From SIG440 sp045586925 (GTDB lineage Bacteria; Bacillota; Clostridia; Monoglobales; Monoglobaceae), in assembly GCA_045586925.1 (NCBI GenBank), contig JAZNBG010000030.1:9870-73869 (forward strand): 64,000 bases of DNA, read 5' to 3'. Position numbers and translations under genes: made by a program. Positions 16,756 through 26,569 of this stretch are shown piece after piece (within the stretch, counting starts at the first letter, position 1; the number at the start of each line of letters is the position of its first letter). The notes under the pieces were generated by a model that saw only the letters and a program-made list of their open reading frames with translations, searched no databases and was not told the origin of the DNA.

Positions 16756-18666
16756 TTATTTCACACTGCGTTTTTTCCATACAGAGAACTTGAGTACAGA
16801 AAGAATAACAAGTGCAAACACGGCAAGGCTTGCTATGTTTGAAACAGATACAGGAAGATTTAAAATTCCTGAAATGTCCAGAACCTTGTCAATTCCAAAT
16901 ACCGCAAGGAGGGCAAGCAGAATACCCACAATTCCCTCACCGGCAATCATTCCCGAACAGAAAAGAATACCATCGCTGATTATAGCGGACTTTTCTTCTT
17001 CAGACTTTTTAAGCTTATCGAGAGCAAGGCGCACCAGACCGCCAACCATAATACAAGCATTAAGATGCACAGGGAGATATACACCGATTGCAAAAGGCAG
17101 TACGGGAATTCCCACAATCTCAACAACAATTGCAATAAACACACCCACAAGAACCAGACCCCAGGGAAGATTTGCATTCATAACGCCTTCGATAATCATT
17201 TTCATAAGTGTTGCCTGAGGAGCCGCAAGCTCGTCAGAGCCAAAGCCCCACGCACTGTCAAGAAGATACAGTGTGCCGCCGATAGCAAATGCCGCAGCTA
17301 CAACACCGATGATTTCACCAACCTGCTGTTTTTTTGGTGTTGCGCCAAGAAGAAATCCCGTCTTTAAATCCTGAGATGTATCACCCGAAATAGCCGCAAC
17401 AATACAGATTATTGAACCTATTGCAATTGCCGCACGCATACCATGAGCACCGCTGTCACCTGTAAGTTTCAGTATCAAAGTTGCAATAAGAAGAGTTGCA
17501 ATTGCCATACCGGATACGGGGTTATTGCTGCTTCCTACCAAGCCAACCATTCGCGATGAAACTGTGGCAAAGAAAAATCCAAACACCACAATAACAACCG
17601 CACCAATCAATGTAACAGGAACTGCAGGAACAAGCCATACAAGAAGTGTCAGCACAGCTATAGCGATAAGAACTATCTTCATACTGATATCTTTTGCGGT
17701 ACGCTCACCTGAAACAACTGCCGAGCCTTTCATACCCTTCATTGCACCCACAAAGGTGTTGACAATCAAAGGAAGTGACTTAATAAGGCTGATAATACCG
17801 CCTGCTGCCAAAGCACCTGCGCCGATATAACGGATATACGAGCTCCAGATACCGCTTGGACCGTTTGCATCAAAGATTGCACCGATTGTTTCAGTTCCGG
17901 GGTAAAGGATAATATCTCTTCCGAAAAGAACAATCAAAGGAATAAGCACCAGCCAACTGAGAACGCCGCCGGCAAACATATACGAAGAAATTCTGGGGCC
18001 GCAGATGTAACCCACGCTCATTACAGCCGGATAAATCTGTGTGCCGATTTCGCCGGCATAGCCCTTTACACGAAGTCCGATTTCACCGGGTACAGCTTTA
18101 AGACCATCAATGATAAATTTAAAAGCTGCTGCAAAGCCCATACCTGCAAAAACTGTCGATGCATTAGCACCGCCCTGTTCGCCGGCAAGAAGAACCTCGG
18201 CACATGCAGTACCTTCAGGATATGGCAACACGCCATGTTCTTTAACAATAAGAGCATTACGCAGGGGCACCATAAAAAATACACCCAAAAGTCCGCCAAG
18301 GAGAGAAATCAAAGTTATTTCAACAAGGCCGGGCTTTTCCATCGTTCCCTCGGCTGCCCACAAAAAGAGCGCCGGAAGAGTGAAAATTGCACCTGCGGCA
18401 AGTGACTCACCCGCAGACCCAACCGTCTGTACGATATTGCTCTCTAAAATTGAATTTTTGCGCATAATCACACGGATTACGCCCATAGCAATAACTGCTG
18501 CCGGAATTGATGCTGAAACTGTCATACCCACGCGTAAGCCCAGATATGCATTTGCCGCGCCGAACACAACAGCAAGAATGATACCCATAATAATTGACGT
18601 AAATGTCAATTCGGGTGTAACCTTATCTGCCGGAACATACGGTTTAAAATTGTTTTTGTTTTCCAT
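16756..18666 (-). CDS. OPT family oligopeptide transporter
   Basis: A 636-residue polytopic membrane protein of the OPT family, with NAYLGLRVGMTVSASIPAAVI near the N-terminus, PEGTACAEVLLAGE, GVYLPVHLNACIMVGG and about 15 hydrophobic segments. Members import small peptides or metal chelates, driven by protons. The start at 18666 follows ATAGGAG; a 13-residue N-terminal extension is possible but has no ribosome site. The PqqD-like gene follows in the same transcript. The substrate cannot be told. Confidence 0.92.
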   Translation of the reverse strand: MENKNNFKPYVPADKVTPELTFTSIIMGIILAVVFGAANAYLGLRVGMTVSASIPAAVIAMGVIRVIMRKNSILESNIVQTVGSAGESLAAGAIFTLPALFLWAAEGTMEKPGLVEITLISLLGGLLGVFFMVPLRNALIVKEHGVLPYPEGTACAEVLLAGEQGGANASTVFAGMGFAAAFKFIIDGLKAVPGEIGLRVKGYAGEIGTQIYPAVMSVGYICGPRISSYMFAGGVLSWLVLIPLIVLFGRDIILYPGTETIGAIFDANGPSGIWSSYIRYIGAGALAAGGIISLIKSLPLIVNTFVGAMKGMKGSAVVSGERTAKDISMKIVLIAIAVLTLLVWLVPAVPVTLIGAVVIVVFGFFFATVSSRMVGLVGSSNNPVSGMAIATLLIATLILKLTGDSGAHGMRAAIAIGSIICIVAAISGDTSQDLKTGFLLGATPKKQQVGEIIGVVAAAFAIGGTLYLLDSAWGFGSDELAAPQATLMKMIIEGVMNANLPWGLVLVGVFIAIVVEIVGIPVLPFAIGVYLPVHLNACIMVGGLVRLALDKLKKSEEEKSAIISDGILFCSGMIAGEGIVGILLALLAVFGIDKVLDISGILNLPVSVSNIASLAVFALVILSVLKFSVWKKRSVK

Positions 18667-18772
18667 CGTTTTTCTCCTATCTTTCAACCGCATCTTCTGC
18701 GGCATTTTTCAACTTTTAAATTTTAGCATATAATACAACAAAAAGCAAGTATAAAAGCGAAATATTGTTAAA

Positions 18773-18805
18773 AATCTCACAAATCCGTCTTTGATTTGTG
18801 AGATT
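18773..18805 (-). terminator. Strong terminator after rnmV
   Basis: A 13-bp perfect stem AATCTCACAAATC / GATTTGTGAGATT, 11 bp after the rnmV stop, with T-rich sequence following on the minus strand. Confidence 0.85.
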
Positions 18806-18815
18806 AATTTCAGTA

Positions 18816-19415
18816 TTAACAATTTTTGTTTATTTTATCTGCTGCTGCCCGATATTCTTCATAGGAAAATGCTGTATTCAGCACCTCAATCAATGCATTA
18901 GCAGAAATTCTTGTCGGAAGTCCCAGTTCTTTTGCCAGAGCAATTCTTTTTTGCTGACTGTCATCCTTGCCGTTGAAACCATCTTCATAAAACATTGTCT
19001 TGGTTATAATTTCCTGAAGGTTTCGGGGCTTAGGTATGCTTACATCTGTAACGCTTGTCAGTATTTCAGAAAGAAGCTCCTCTGTCATACCTTCAACGCC
19101 CAACAGACCTTCCTTTCCGGCAGTTTCCTTGCGGCGTTCCTTTCCCTTGACTGATGGAATATATGCGTGCTTCACCACACCCCTACTGCCAACACATTGC
19201 CTGATGTAATTACGTATACGAAAACCTGCACTGTCAGAGTCGGTAAGGATAATAATTCCCGTTTTTTCAGCCATACGACGTATTGAACTGATTATATTTT
19301 TGTTGGTATAAAGGCTAAATCCCCCTGTACATATTATGGGGGCATCTGTAACCTTTTTAAGCTGTTCTTTGTCGAATTTGCCTTCAACAATGATTGTTTC
19401 TTTAATATGAAGCAT
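18816..19415 (-). CDS. rnmV: Ribonuclease M5 (TOPRIM)
   Basis: This 199-residue protein has the RNase M5 TOPRIM domain: TIIVEGKFDKEQL with the catalytic Glu, ILTDSDSAGFRIR with the DxD pair, and HAYIPSVKGKERRK. The enzyme matures the ends of 5S rRNA. A 5S gene lies at the right end of this window. The usual neighbour ksgA is absent. The gene is flanked by terminators on both sides and so appears to be its own transcript. Confidence 0.93.
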   Translation of the reverse strand: MLHIKETIIVEGKFDKEQLKKVTDAPIICTGGFSLYTNKNIISSIRRMAEKTGIIILTDSDSAGFRIRNYIRQCVGSRGVVKHAYIPSVKGKERRKETAGKEGLLGVEGMTEELLSEILTSVTDVSIPKPRNLQEIITKTMFYEDGFNGKDDSQQKRIALAKELGLPTRISANALIEVLNTAFSYEEYRAAADKINKNC

Positions 19416-19435
19416 CTATCTTCTCCTACAAAAAC

Positions 19436-19454
19436 GGGCGGATGTTATCCGCCC
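19436..19454 (-). terminator. Terminator after nadE
   Basis: GGGCGGAT / ATCCGCCC stem with a GTT loop and a T5 run on the minus strand, 6 bp after the nadE stop. Confidence 0.85.
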
Positions 19455-19460
19455 GATATA

Positions 19461-21338
19461 CTATTCTTCAAAAACTGCATCTGACGGCATCATCCAGTCA
19501 CCTCGTGGTGAGAGTGAAACCGTCCCCACCTTAGGGCCATCCGGAATTGCCGAACGTTTAAACTGATTATTGAAAAATCTCCTGTAAAACAAGTTATGCC
19601 ATTTTTCAATGGTTTCCTTTGTATACACTCCCTCAAATGCCGCCTCGGCAAGCCTTTGTATTTTGTTTTTACTAAAACCAAATCTTATATAATTATAAAT
19701 AACAAAATCGTGAATTTCGTATGGTCCCACAATGTCCTCGGTCTTCTGCTTAATTGCTCCCTCATCAGGTGGCAGAAGCTCAGGGCTGACAGGCGTATCA
19801 AGTACATCATAAAGGATTTCTTTCAGCTCGCCGCCGCTCGTATCTGCAACATACTTTACCAGCGATCGCATCAGAGTTTTAGGGACAGACGCATTCACCC
19901 CATACATAGACATATGGTCGCCGTTGTAGGTAGCAAAACCAAGCGCAAGCTCTGATAAATCTCCCGTACCCACAACAATTCCACCGGTCTTGTTGGAAAT
20001 ATCCATAAGCACCTGTGTTCTCTCACGTGCCTGAGCATTTTCATAGGTTACGTCGTGGTCATCGACAGATGCACCGATATCCTCAAGGTGTTGGGTGACA
20101 GATTTAGCAATAGATACCTCACGCAAGGTTACGCCCATTGCATCCGCAAGCCTTTTGGAGTTGTTATATGTTCTGTCCGTTGTGCCAAAGCATGGCATTG
20201 TTACCGCAATAATACCCTTGCGGTCAAGCTCTAATCTGTCAAAGGTTTTGGCTGCTACAAGCAGTGCCAAGGTACTGTCAAGACCGCCCGAAACACCTAA
20301 TGTCACGGTTTTTAAACCGATGTGCTTAATCCTTTTGCGAAGTCCGGCACACTGCATTTCAAGAATGCTTTCGCAGCGCTCGGTCAACCTTACATCATCC
20401 TTTGGGACAAACGGATGAGGATTTACCTTTTCAGGTTTTGTTTCTGTAATTTCTATATCAAAATAAATTCTGTTATATTCGTCATCGTGTTCGGGAACAA
20501 AGGTGGTCATTTTGCGACGCATTATACTCACCTTTTCAACGTCAAGTACGCTATAGACTATGCCATTTTCAAAAAGCTTTGCCTCTGCAAGCTTTTTGCC
20601 GCATTCATAAATCATATTGTTGCCGCCAAAGACCAAATCGGTTGTAGACTCGCCCTCGCCTGCATCGGCGTAAATATACGCCGTCATCGTCCTTAGCGAA
20701 AGTGACGAAAGATGAGTTTTTCGAACAGATGATTTTCCTGCTGTTTCGCCACTTGCCGATAAATTGAGTATAACACTTGCGCCATTCAAAGCGTGATGTG
20801 AAGACGGCGGAATTGCTACCCACATATCCTCACAAATTTCACAGGAGATACGTAAATTTTCCAACCCATTTGCACAAAAGATTAACTTTGTTCCGCAGGG
20901 AATTTTTTCGCCATTAAATTCTACCATTATAGTCTTTGATGGTTTATTGAAAAATCTTTCCTCGTGATATTCGCCATAATTGGGAAGGTTGGTCTTGGGC
21001 ACAAAACCCAGAACCTTGCCGCTCTTGCAAACAGCCGCCACATTATACAGCTTGTCATCTGCCAGAATTGGCAAACCCACCGCAAATAGAACATCCAAAG
21101 TTTTGGTAGCATCAAGAATTTCACCAAGTGCAAGTGCTGCACGTTTCACCGTAGTGCTTTGAAAAACCAAATCGCCGATGGTATATCCCGTTATACAAAG
21201 CTCGGGGAACACAACAATTTTAGCACCATGTGATGCTGCTTCTTTTATCTGCTTGATTATATTTTCGCTGTTCTTCTTAGTGCTGTTTACGGTAATTTCA
21301 GGCGTTGCCGCAGCAACCTTGATAAATCCGTCTTTCAT
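19461..21338 (-). CDS. nadE: Glutamine-dependent NAD+ synthase
   Basis: This 625-residue enzyme makes NAD from deamido-NAD. The N-terminal nitrilase-type glutaminase carries Glu46 (FPELCITGY), the Lys in PKTNLPNYGEYHE and the Cys in RISCEICEDMW. The C-terminal synthetase has the PP-loop GVSGGLDSTLALL. The length fits the two-domain form. It is followed on its 5' side by an HD-domain gene and leuS, all very close, so it probably ends a leuS-HD-nadE transcript. The stop codon is TAG, relevant to the amber codon in leuS. Confidence 0.96.
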   Translation of the reverse strand: MKDGFIKVAAATPEITVNSTKKNSENIIKQIKEAASHGAKIVVFPELCITGYTIGDLVFQSTTVKRAALALGEILDATKTLDVLFAVGLPILADDKLYNVAAVCKSGKVLGFVPKTNLPNYGEYHEERFFNKPSKTIMVEFNGEKIPCGTKLIFCANGLENLRISCEICEDMWVAIPPSSHHALNGASVILNLSASGETAGKSSVRKTHLSSLSLRTMTAYIYADAGEGESTTDLVFGGNNMIYECGKKLAEAKLFENGIVYSVLDVEKVSIMRRKMTTFVPEHDDEYNRIYFDIEITETKPEKVNPHPFVPKDDVRLTERCESILEMQCAGLRKRIKHIGLKTVTLGVSGGLDSTLALLVAAKTFDRLELDRKGIIAVTMPCFGTTDRTYNNSKRLADAMGVTLREVSIAKSVTQHLEDIGASVDDHDVTYENAQARERTQVLMDISNKTGGIVVGTGDLSELALGFATYNGDHMSMYGVNASVPKTLMRSLVKYVADTSGGELKEILYDVLDTPVSPELLPPDEGAIKQKTEDIVGPYEIHDFVIYNYIRFGFSKNKIQRLAEAAFEGVYTKETIEKWHNLFYRRFFNNQFKRSAIPDGPKVGTVSLSPRGDWMMPSDAVFEE

Positions 21339-21344
21339 TTAATA

Positions 21345-21929
21345 TCACTCCTTGCCTTCAAGGAAATACGTAGCCTCCATATCGGCGGTTGACAGTGCAA
21401 ACGCCAATGGGAACATTTCAAAAGCCGCACCCACATTTCTTGGCTCCTCAGAGCCTGAAAAACCCATATGATATCTTATAGCAAATGCCTCCTCGCGAGT
21501 CAACCGCATAAATCCCGATATTATATACACCGACTTTTCGCCGTGACCGTATGGGAGTTTGTCATCAATTTCGTATGTGGGAACCTTTTGCCACACGCCA
21601 TTGTCATCCTTCACATTGCGAAAGCCCGGTTTGTAAAAGTTAGTCTTGCAAAGGTCGTGAAGAAGTGCAACAATTGCAATTGTTTCATCACTTGCCTCTA
21701 AACCATAAAGTTCCTTCACGCGCTCTCTGTCCATATAGTCCCGAAGACATTCATAAACATTCAAACTGTGCTCCACAAGTCCGCCCTCGTATGCACCATG
21801 AAAGCGTGTGCTTGCTGGTGCAGTAAAGAAATCGCAGGAAGATGACATAAGATGAGCAAGGAGCTTTTCAGCTCCCTCTCGTTTGATATATTTCTGATAA
21901 ATTTCAATAAATTCCTGTTTTGCACTCAT
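21345..21929 (-). CDS. HD-domain phosphohydrolase
   Basis: A 194-residue metal-dependent HD-superfamily protein. The motif residues are H in FHGAYEGGLVEHS, the HD pair in ALLHDLCKTNF, and H in LPYGHGEKS plus IRYHMGFSG. Similar proteins are annotated as HD hydrolases or YhaM-like without a defined substrate. It overlaps nothing, lying 2 bp after leuS and 6 bp before nadE, which suggests an operon with them. I cannot name the substrate. Confidence 0.85.
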   Translation of the reverse strand: MSAKQEFIEIYQKYIKREGAEKLLAHLMSSSCDFFTAPASTRFHGAYEGGLVEHSLNVYECLRDYMDRERVKELYGLEASDETIAIVALLHDLCKTNFYKPGFRNVKDDNGVWQKVPTYEIDDKLPYGHGEKSVYIISGFMRLTREEAFAIRYHMGFSGSEEPRNVGAAFEMFPLAFALSTADMEATYFLEGKE

Positions 21930-21931
21930 AG

Positions 21932-24346
21932 CTATTTCACCACAATATTAATAAGCTTTTTAGGAACAGCAATAACTTTTACAATCTGCTTGCCCTCGGT
22001 AAGCGCTTTGATTCTGTCATTTGCTAATGCCGCCTCCTGCATCTGCTGAGGATTAAGGTCTGCCGAAATCATCATCTTATCACGGATTTTACCGTTAATC
22101 TGAACAACAACTTCAATTTCATCATCAACAGTTTTTGCTTCGTCATACTTGGGCCACTCGGTGTCAGACAACGCACCCTCAAAGCCTGCAACCTTCCACA
22201 GTTCTTCTGTGATATGAGGTGCAACAGGGTTAAGCAATGTAATAAATGTCTTGAACTCTGCCTTGTTAATCTTCTCAACCTTCATTACATCGTTGATAAA
22301 CGCCATAAGCGCTGCAATACCGGTGTTGAATTTCATTCTGTCGTAGTCGTCTGTTACCTTTTTAATGGTCTTGTGGAGTGCAGTTTCAAGCTCTTTTGAA
22401 TAGCTGTCACCTTCAACGAGGATATTCTGCAAATTCCATACTCTTTCAAGGAACTTATAGCAACCCTTAACGCCATTCATAGACCACGGAGTTGCCTGGT
22501 CAAAAGCACCGATAAACATCTCGTAAGTTCTGAATGTGTCAGCACCATATTCATTAACAACGTCATCAGGGTTAATTACATTGCCCCTTGATTTTGACAT
22601 CTTTTCACCGTTTTCGCCCAAAATCATACCATGTGAAGTTCTCTTTTGATAAGGCTCTTTTGTAGGAACAACGCCTATATCATAAAGGAACTTGTGCCAG
22701 AATCTTGAATAAAGAAGGTGAAGTGTTGTGTGTTCCATACCGCCATTATACCAGTCGATAGGAAGCCAGTATTTAAGCTCTTCCATTCCTGCAAGAAAGT
22801 CTGAATTATTGGGGTCAATATATCTTAAGAAATACCATGATGAACCTGCCCACTGAGGCATAGTATCGGTCTCACGTTCTGCCTTGCCGCCGCACTTGGG
22901 ACAAGTAGTTTCAACCCAATCACGAATTTTAATCAGCGGAGATTCGCCCGACTCACCCGGTTCAAAGTTCTTTGTATCGGGAAGCTGTAAGGGAAGTTCG
23001 CTCTCAGGAACAGGCACCCAACCGCAATGAGGACAGTTAACAAGCGGAATTGGCTCACCCCAGTAACGCTGACGTGAGAATACCCAGTCACGCAGTTTGT
23101 AATTAACCTTGCGTGTACCGATTCCCTCTTTTTCAAGATAGTCAATAATAGCCTTCTTTGCATCTTCAACCTGCATACCTGTAAGGAATCCCGAATTTAC
23201 CATTACGCCTGTTTCAACATCGGTAAAGGCTTCTTTTTGTACGTCCTCGCCGCCTGCAACAACCTCAATGATTGGCATATCAAATTTCTTTGCAAATTCC
23301 CAGTCACGTGTGTCGTGAGCAGGAACAGCCATAATTGCGCCTGTTCCGTATGTAACAAGCACATAGTCCGAAATCCAGATAGGAATTTCGGCATTGTTTA
23401 CGGGGTCAATTGCAGTTAAGCCTTTCAGCATAACACCTGTTTTGTTCTTGTCAAGCTCGGCTCTTTCAAAGTCGCTCTTTTTTGCCGCCTCAGCCTTATA
23501 AGCCTCAACCTCGGCATAATTTTCTATTCTATCCCTATATTTTTCAACATAAGGATGTTCGGGTGCAAGTACCATATATGTAGCACCAAAAAGTGTATCG
23601 GGACGTGTTGTATAAACACGGATTTTATCATCAGTATCCTTGATTTTAAAATCTACCTCTGCGCCCTCGCTGCGTCCAATCCAGTTTGTCTGCTGAACCT
23701 TTACTCTTTCGATATAATCAAGGTCACTAAGGTCATCGATAAGACGCTGTGCATACTCGGTGATTTTGAGCATCCACTGGCTTTTTTCCTTTTGTACAAC
23801 TTCACTGCCACAACGCTCACAAACGCCGTTTACAACCTCTTCGTTTGCAAGACCTACCTTACAGCCTGTACAGAAGTTAATCGGCATCTTTGTCTTATAT
23901 GCAAGGCCCTATTCAAACAGTTTAAGGAAAATCCACTGTGTCCATTTATAGTAATTGGGGTCAGTTGTGTTTATCTCTCTTGACCAGTCAAAGCCAAAGC
24001 CCAGCATTTTAAGCTGTCTTTTGAAGTTTTCGATATTGTTCTTTGTAACGATTGCAGGATGAATATTGTTCTTAATAGCAAAGTTCTCTGTAGGCAGACC
24101 AAATGCATCCCAACCCATAGGGAACAAAACATTATATCCCTCTAAACGCTTCTTTCTTGTGATAATGTCTATAGCGGTATAGCCACGAGGATGACCTACG
24201 TGAAGACCGTGTCCTGACGGATAGGGGAATTCTACAAGACCATAAAACTTGGGTTTTGATTTATCGGTATTTGACGCCTCAAAAGTCTTGTTTTCATCCC
24301 AGTACTTTTGCCACTTTCCTTCAATTGCTTTAAAATCATATTTCAT
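21932..24346 (-). CDS. leuS: Leucyl-tRNA synthetase, interrupted by one in-frame amber codon
   Basis: Read through, this is a normal 804-residue LeuRS. The N-terminal piece (145 codons, 23909-24346) has the HIGH motif as HVGHPRGYTAID. The rest (21932 to the amber) has the CP1 editing domain, zinc cysteines, KMSKSRGNV and the anticodon domain. A single TAG at 23909-23911 (codon 146, LKLFE-amber-GLAYKTK) interrupts it. Frame is kept, and the family usually has Lys there, so one A-to-T change from AAG explains it. The next ATG (23887) has no good ribosome site. TAG also ends nadE, lgt and leuS itself, so genome-wide recoding is unlikely. Sequencing error, recent mutation or suppression remain possible. 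Confidence 0.93.
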
Positions 24347-24370
24347 TTATAATCAATCCTTTCGGTTTTA

Positions 24371-24733
24371 TTAGTCTTCCTGAATTAAATCATCTATATC
24401 CACAGAGATAGCATCCCTCCAGATGTGTTCCAGCTTGTAAAACTCACGTGTTTCACTCTGGAAAATATGAACCATAACATCGTCGTAGTTTAAAAGAATC
24501 CACTCGCCACTATCATAGCCTTCTTTGTTCCAAAGCTTTGCGCCTTCTTCACGCATCTTCTCCTCAACCTCGTCGCAGATTGCCTGAACGTTCTTGTTGG
24601 AGCCACCAGTGGCAATAACAAAATAGCCCGTCAGGGTTGTAAGTTCGCTGAGATTAAGAACTGTTATTTCTTTACCCTTTTTGCTGTCAATAGCTTTAAC
24701 AGCCACATTTACATAATTATTTTCACAACTCAT
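24371..24733 (-). CDS. rsfS: Ribosome silencing factor RsfS
   Basis: This 120-residue protein is the RsfS/YbeB/Iojap family: KAIDSKKGKEITVLNLSELT, GYFVIATGGSNKNVQAI, WILLNYDDVMVHIF and YKLEHIWRDA. RsfS binds ribosomal protein uL14 and blocks subunit joining during starvation. It sits in the conserved order nadD-yqeK-LCP-rsfS-leuS, 18 bp after the LCP gene. Confidence 0.96.
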   Translation of the reverse strand: MSCENNYVNVAVKAIDSKKGKEITVLNLSELTTLTGYFVIATGGSNKNVQAICDEVEEKMREEGAKLWNKEGYDSGEWILLNYDDVMVHIFQSETREFYKLEHIWRDAISVDIDDLIQED

Positions 24734-24751
24734 TATTATTTCTCCTATACG

Positions 24752-25984
24752 TTAAAACGTGAAATCTGTACCCATTTTAATTGTAACATCTGCCATTTTT
24801 TCTTTATCATCAAGGATATATTTTTCAATAGTTTCTGCAATGGGAATCCTTTCGTAAACCTTCTGTATTTCAACCGCTGCACGCTTTTCGTTGTGGTTAA
24901 TCAACACCGAGGCGTCCACAATTCTGTCGGCTTTTTCGGTCGCCACCACCTTAAAGCCATAGTCTTCAATAGTTTCTTTAACCGCAGTCAAAATATCAGC
25001 ATTTTCTAAATCAAGCCCCGTTGCATCTATAATTCTTACCTTGATAAAACGATTTTTAAACGAGCCATTGTATTCATCAACAACTGTTCCCTTTTGGGGG
25101 GTAAAATGTTCTTTTATCAAATCCTTTGTAGCAGCTTCGTCGTGGAAAAAATAAGAAATACCATTGCTGTCATAGGCACCCTCACCGGGAAGAGTATGAA
25201 TTTTAACATTATCCATACTGAATTGGGGGAGTCTGCCAAGGTAGTTCACCATTTCACTTACTGTGAAATCTGTTTTTACATTGTCGGTTAAAACACCAAT
25301 AAGTTTAGGTGCTTTAAGTATTGTGCTGCCACTGAGCAGCTTGTCTGCCGCCGCCTGATAAAAGCCCTTTTGTGCCGCCACACGGTCAATGTCGCCGTTG
25401 GGATAGCCCGAACCGTCATCATTCTGTCGAAACCTCATAAACATCTCGGCACGTCTTCCGTTAAGCAACTGCAAGCCGGGAAACAAATCGATGGTAAGAT
25501 TTTGCACAGGGTCATGATAGTACATTCTTATGGGAACATCAATTTCTACACCGCCGATGGCATCTATTATTTCGCGAAACGCCTTAAAGCTGACTATCAC
25601 CGACTTTTCGGGTCGAATTCCAATCAGCCCTTCAATCTCGTCAAACAAGGTCTGTTCCTTTTCAGGACTGCCATATGCCGAATTAATCTTTTTATCGTAT
25701 CTGTCGGTTTCAACCTTGGTATCACGGGGAATTTGCAAAACATTTATGGAATTATCCGACATATTATATCTGCAAAACAGTATCAAATCTGTGCGGTAGC
25801 CGTCGTCATCGACACCTGCAACAACAAAATCCTGCACCTTGTTGCTATGCACAGCCCCCGAGCTGAATCCAAACTTTATCGGTTGACCTGTGATAATTGA
25901 AACAGCACCTTGAAACCCTATATATATTAATGTAAGTAAAACAAGTATTGCAATAATCAGTCTAAGTGGCGATTTTACCCTCAT
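24752..25984 (-). CDS. LytR-CpsA-Psr (LCP) family cell-envelope ligase
   Basis: A 410-residue protein with an N-terminal membrane anchor (LIIAILVLLTLIYIGFQGAV) and an extracytoplasmic LCP domain: DGYRTDLILFCRYN, INVLQIPRDTKV, GGVEIDVPIRM and the RFRQNDDGSGYPNGDIDRVAAQ arginine-rich stretch. The family transfers glycopolymers to peptidoglycan. The C-terminal 90 residues look like a LytR-C-type domain. It overlaps the 3' end of yqeK by 23 bp, so the genes are coupled. Confidence 0.93.
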   Translation of the reverse strand: MRVKSPLRLIIAILVLLTLIYIGFQGAVSIITGQPIKFGFSSGAVHSNKVQDFVVAGVDDDGYRTDLILFCRYNMSDNSINVLQIPRDTKVETDRYDKKINSAYGSPEKEQTLFDEIEGLIGIRPEKSVIVSFKAFREIIDAIGGVEIDVPIRMYYHDPVQNLTIDLFPGLQLLNGRRAEMFMRFRQNDDGSGYPNGDIDRVAAQKGFYQAAADKLLSGSTILKAPKLIGVLTDNVKTDFTVSEMVNYLGRLPQFSMDNVKIHTLPGEGAYDSNGISYFFHDEAATKDLIKEHFTPQKGTVVDEYNGSFKNRFIKVRIIDATGLDLENADILTAVKETIEDYGFKVVATEKADRIVDASVLINHNEKRAAVEIQKVYERIPIAETIEKYILDDKEKMADVTIKMGTDFTF

Positions 25985-26564
25985 TCTTCAGTTCCTCTTT
26001 TAATTTCAGTAAAAAGTAATTTCTTGTATTTACGGTATCAATGTGCAATGGCCTACCTCTGTCAATAATAAACTTTATAACCATATCAGCCTGACAGAGC
26101 ACCGCTTTATCAATATTTTTGTCTGCAAGCTCACGAATTTCATTTGCCTCGGGATAAACTCTTCCAGGCTCTGTAAAATCCGCAACATAAATAATCTTTT
26201 CAAGTAATGACATCTCCGGCCGACCAGTGGTATGATAAGCTACGGCAGATAAGATATCCTCATCATCAATGCCAAACTTTTCCTTTGCTATATATGCTGC
26301 CAGCTTACCATGCAGAAGCTCCGGATTTTGTTTTTCTGTTTCATCCGGAGTATAGCCGTATTCTGCCAAAGTGTCAAACACTTGACTTTTAGGGATTTCT
26401 TTTGCTATGTCGTGGATAACACCTGCAAGATATGCCCCATCTAAATCTGCACCCCATACGGCGGCAAGGCGCTTTGCCTCCTCCGCAACATTTACGGTGT
26501 GGACAAAACGCTTCTCGCTTAAAACAGTTTTTGCATATTCTTTTATTTTATCTGCCTTTTGCAT
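25962..26564 (-). CDS. yqeK: HD-domain Ap4A hydrolase, YqeK family
   Basis: A 200-residue HD protein of the YqeK family, which symmetrically hydrolyses diadenosine tetraphosphate. It has VHTVNVAEEAKRLA, the HD pair in GVIHDIAKE, HGKLAAYIA and YHTTGRPEMS. The start is ambiguous: ATG 26564 has AGGA at short distance and fits the usual N-terminus, while ATG 26579 would overlap nadD by 10 bp. Order with nadD, LCP and rsfS is the typical Firmicute arrangement. Confidence 0.92.
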   Translation of the reverse strand: MQKADKIKEYAKTVLSEKRFVHTVNVAEEAKRLAAVWGADLDGAYLAGVIHDIAKEIPKSQVFDTLAEYGYTPDETEKQNPELLHGKLAAYIAKEKFGIDDEDILSAVAYHTTGRPEMSLLEKIIYVADFTEPGRVYPEANEIRELADKNIDKAVLCQADMVIKFIIDRGRPLHIDTVNTRNYFLLKLKEELKNEGKIAT

Positions 26565-26569
26565 AAATC

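Noticed and set aside
21932..23887. Naturally split LeuRS with a second subunit starting at 23887
   Set aside because: No ribosome site before that ATG, the break is only eight codons from it, in frame, and not at the site where the known split LeuRS is divided.
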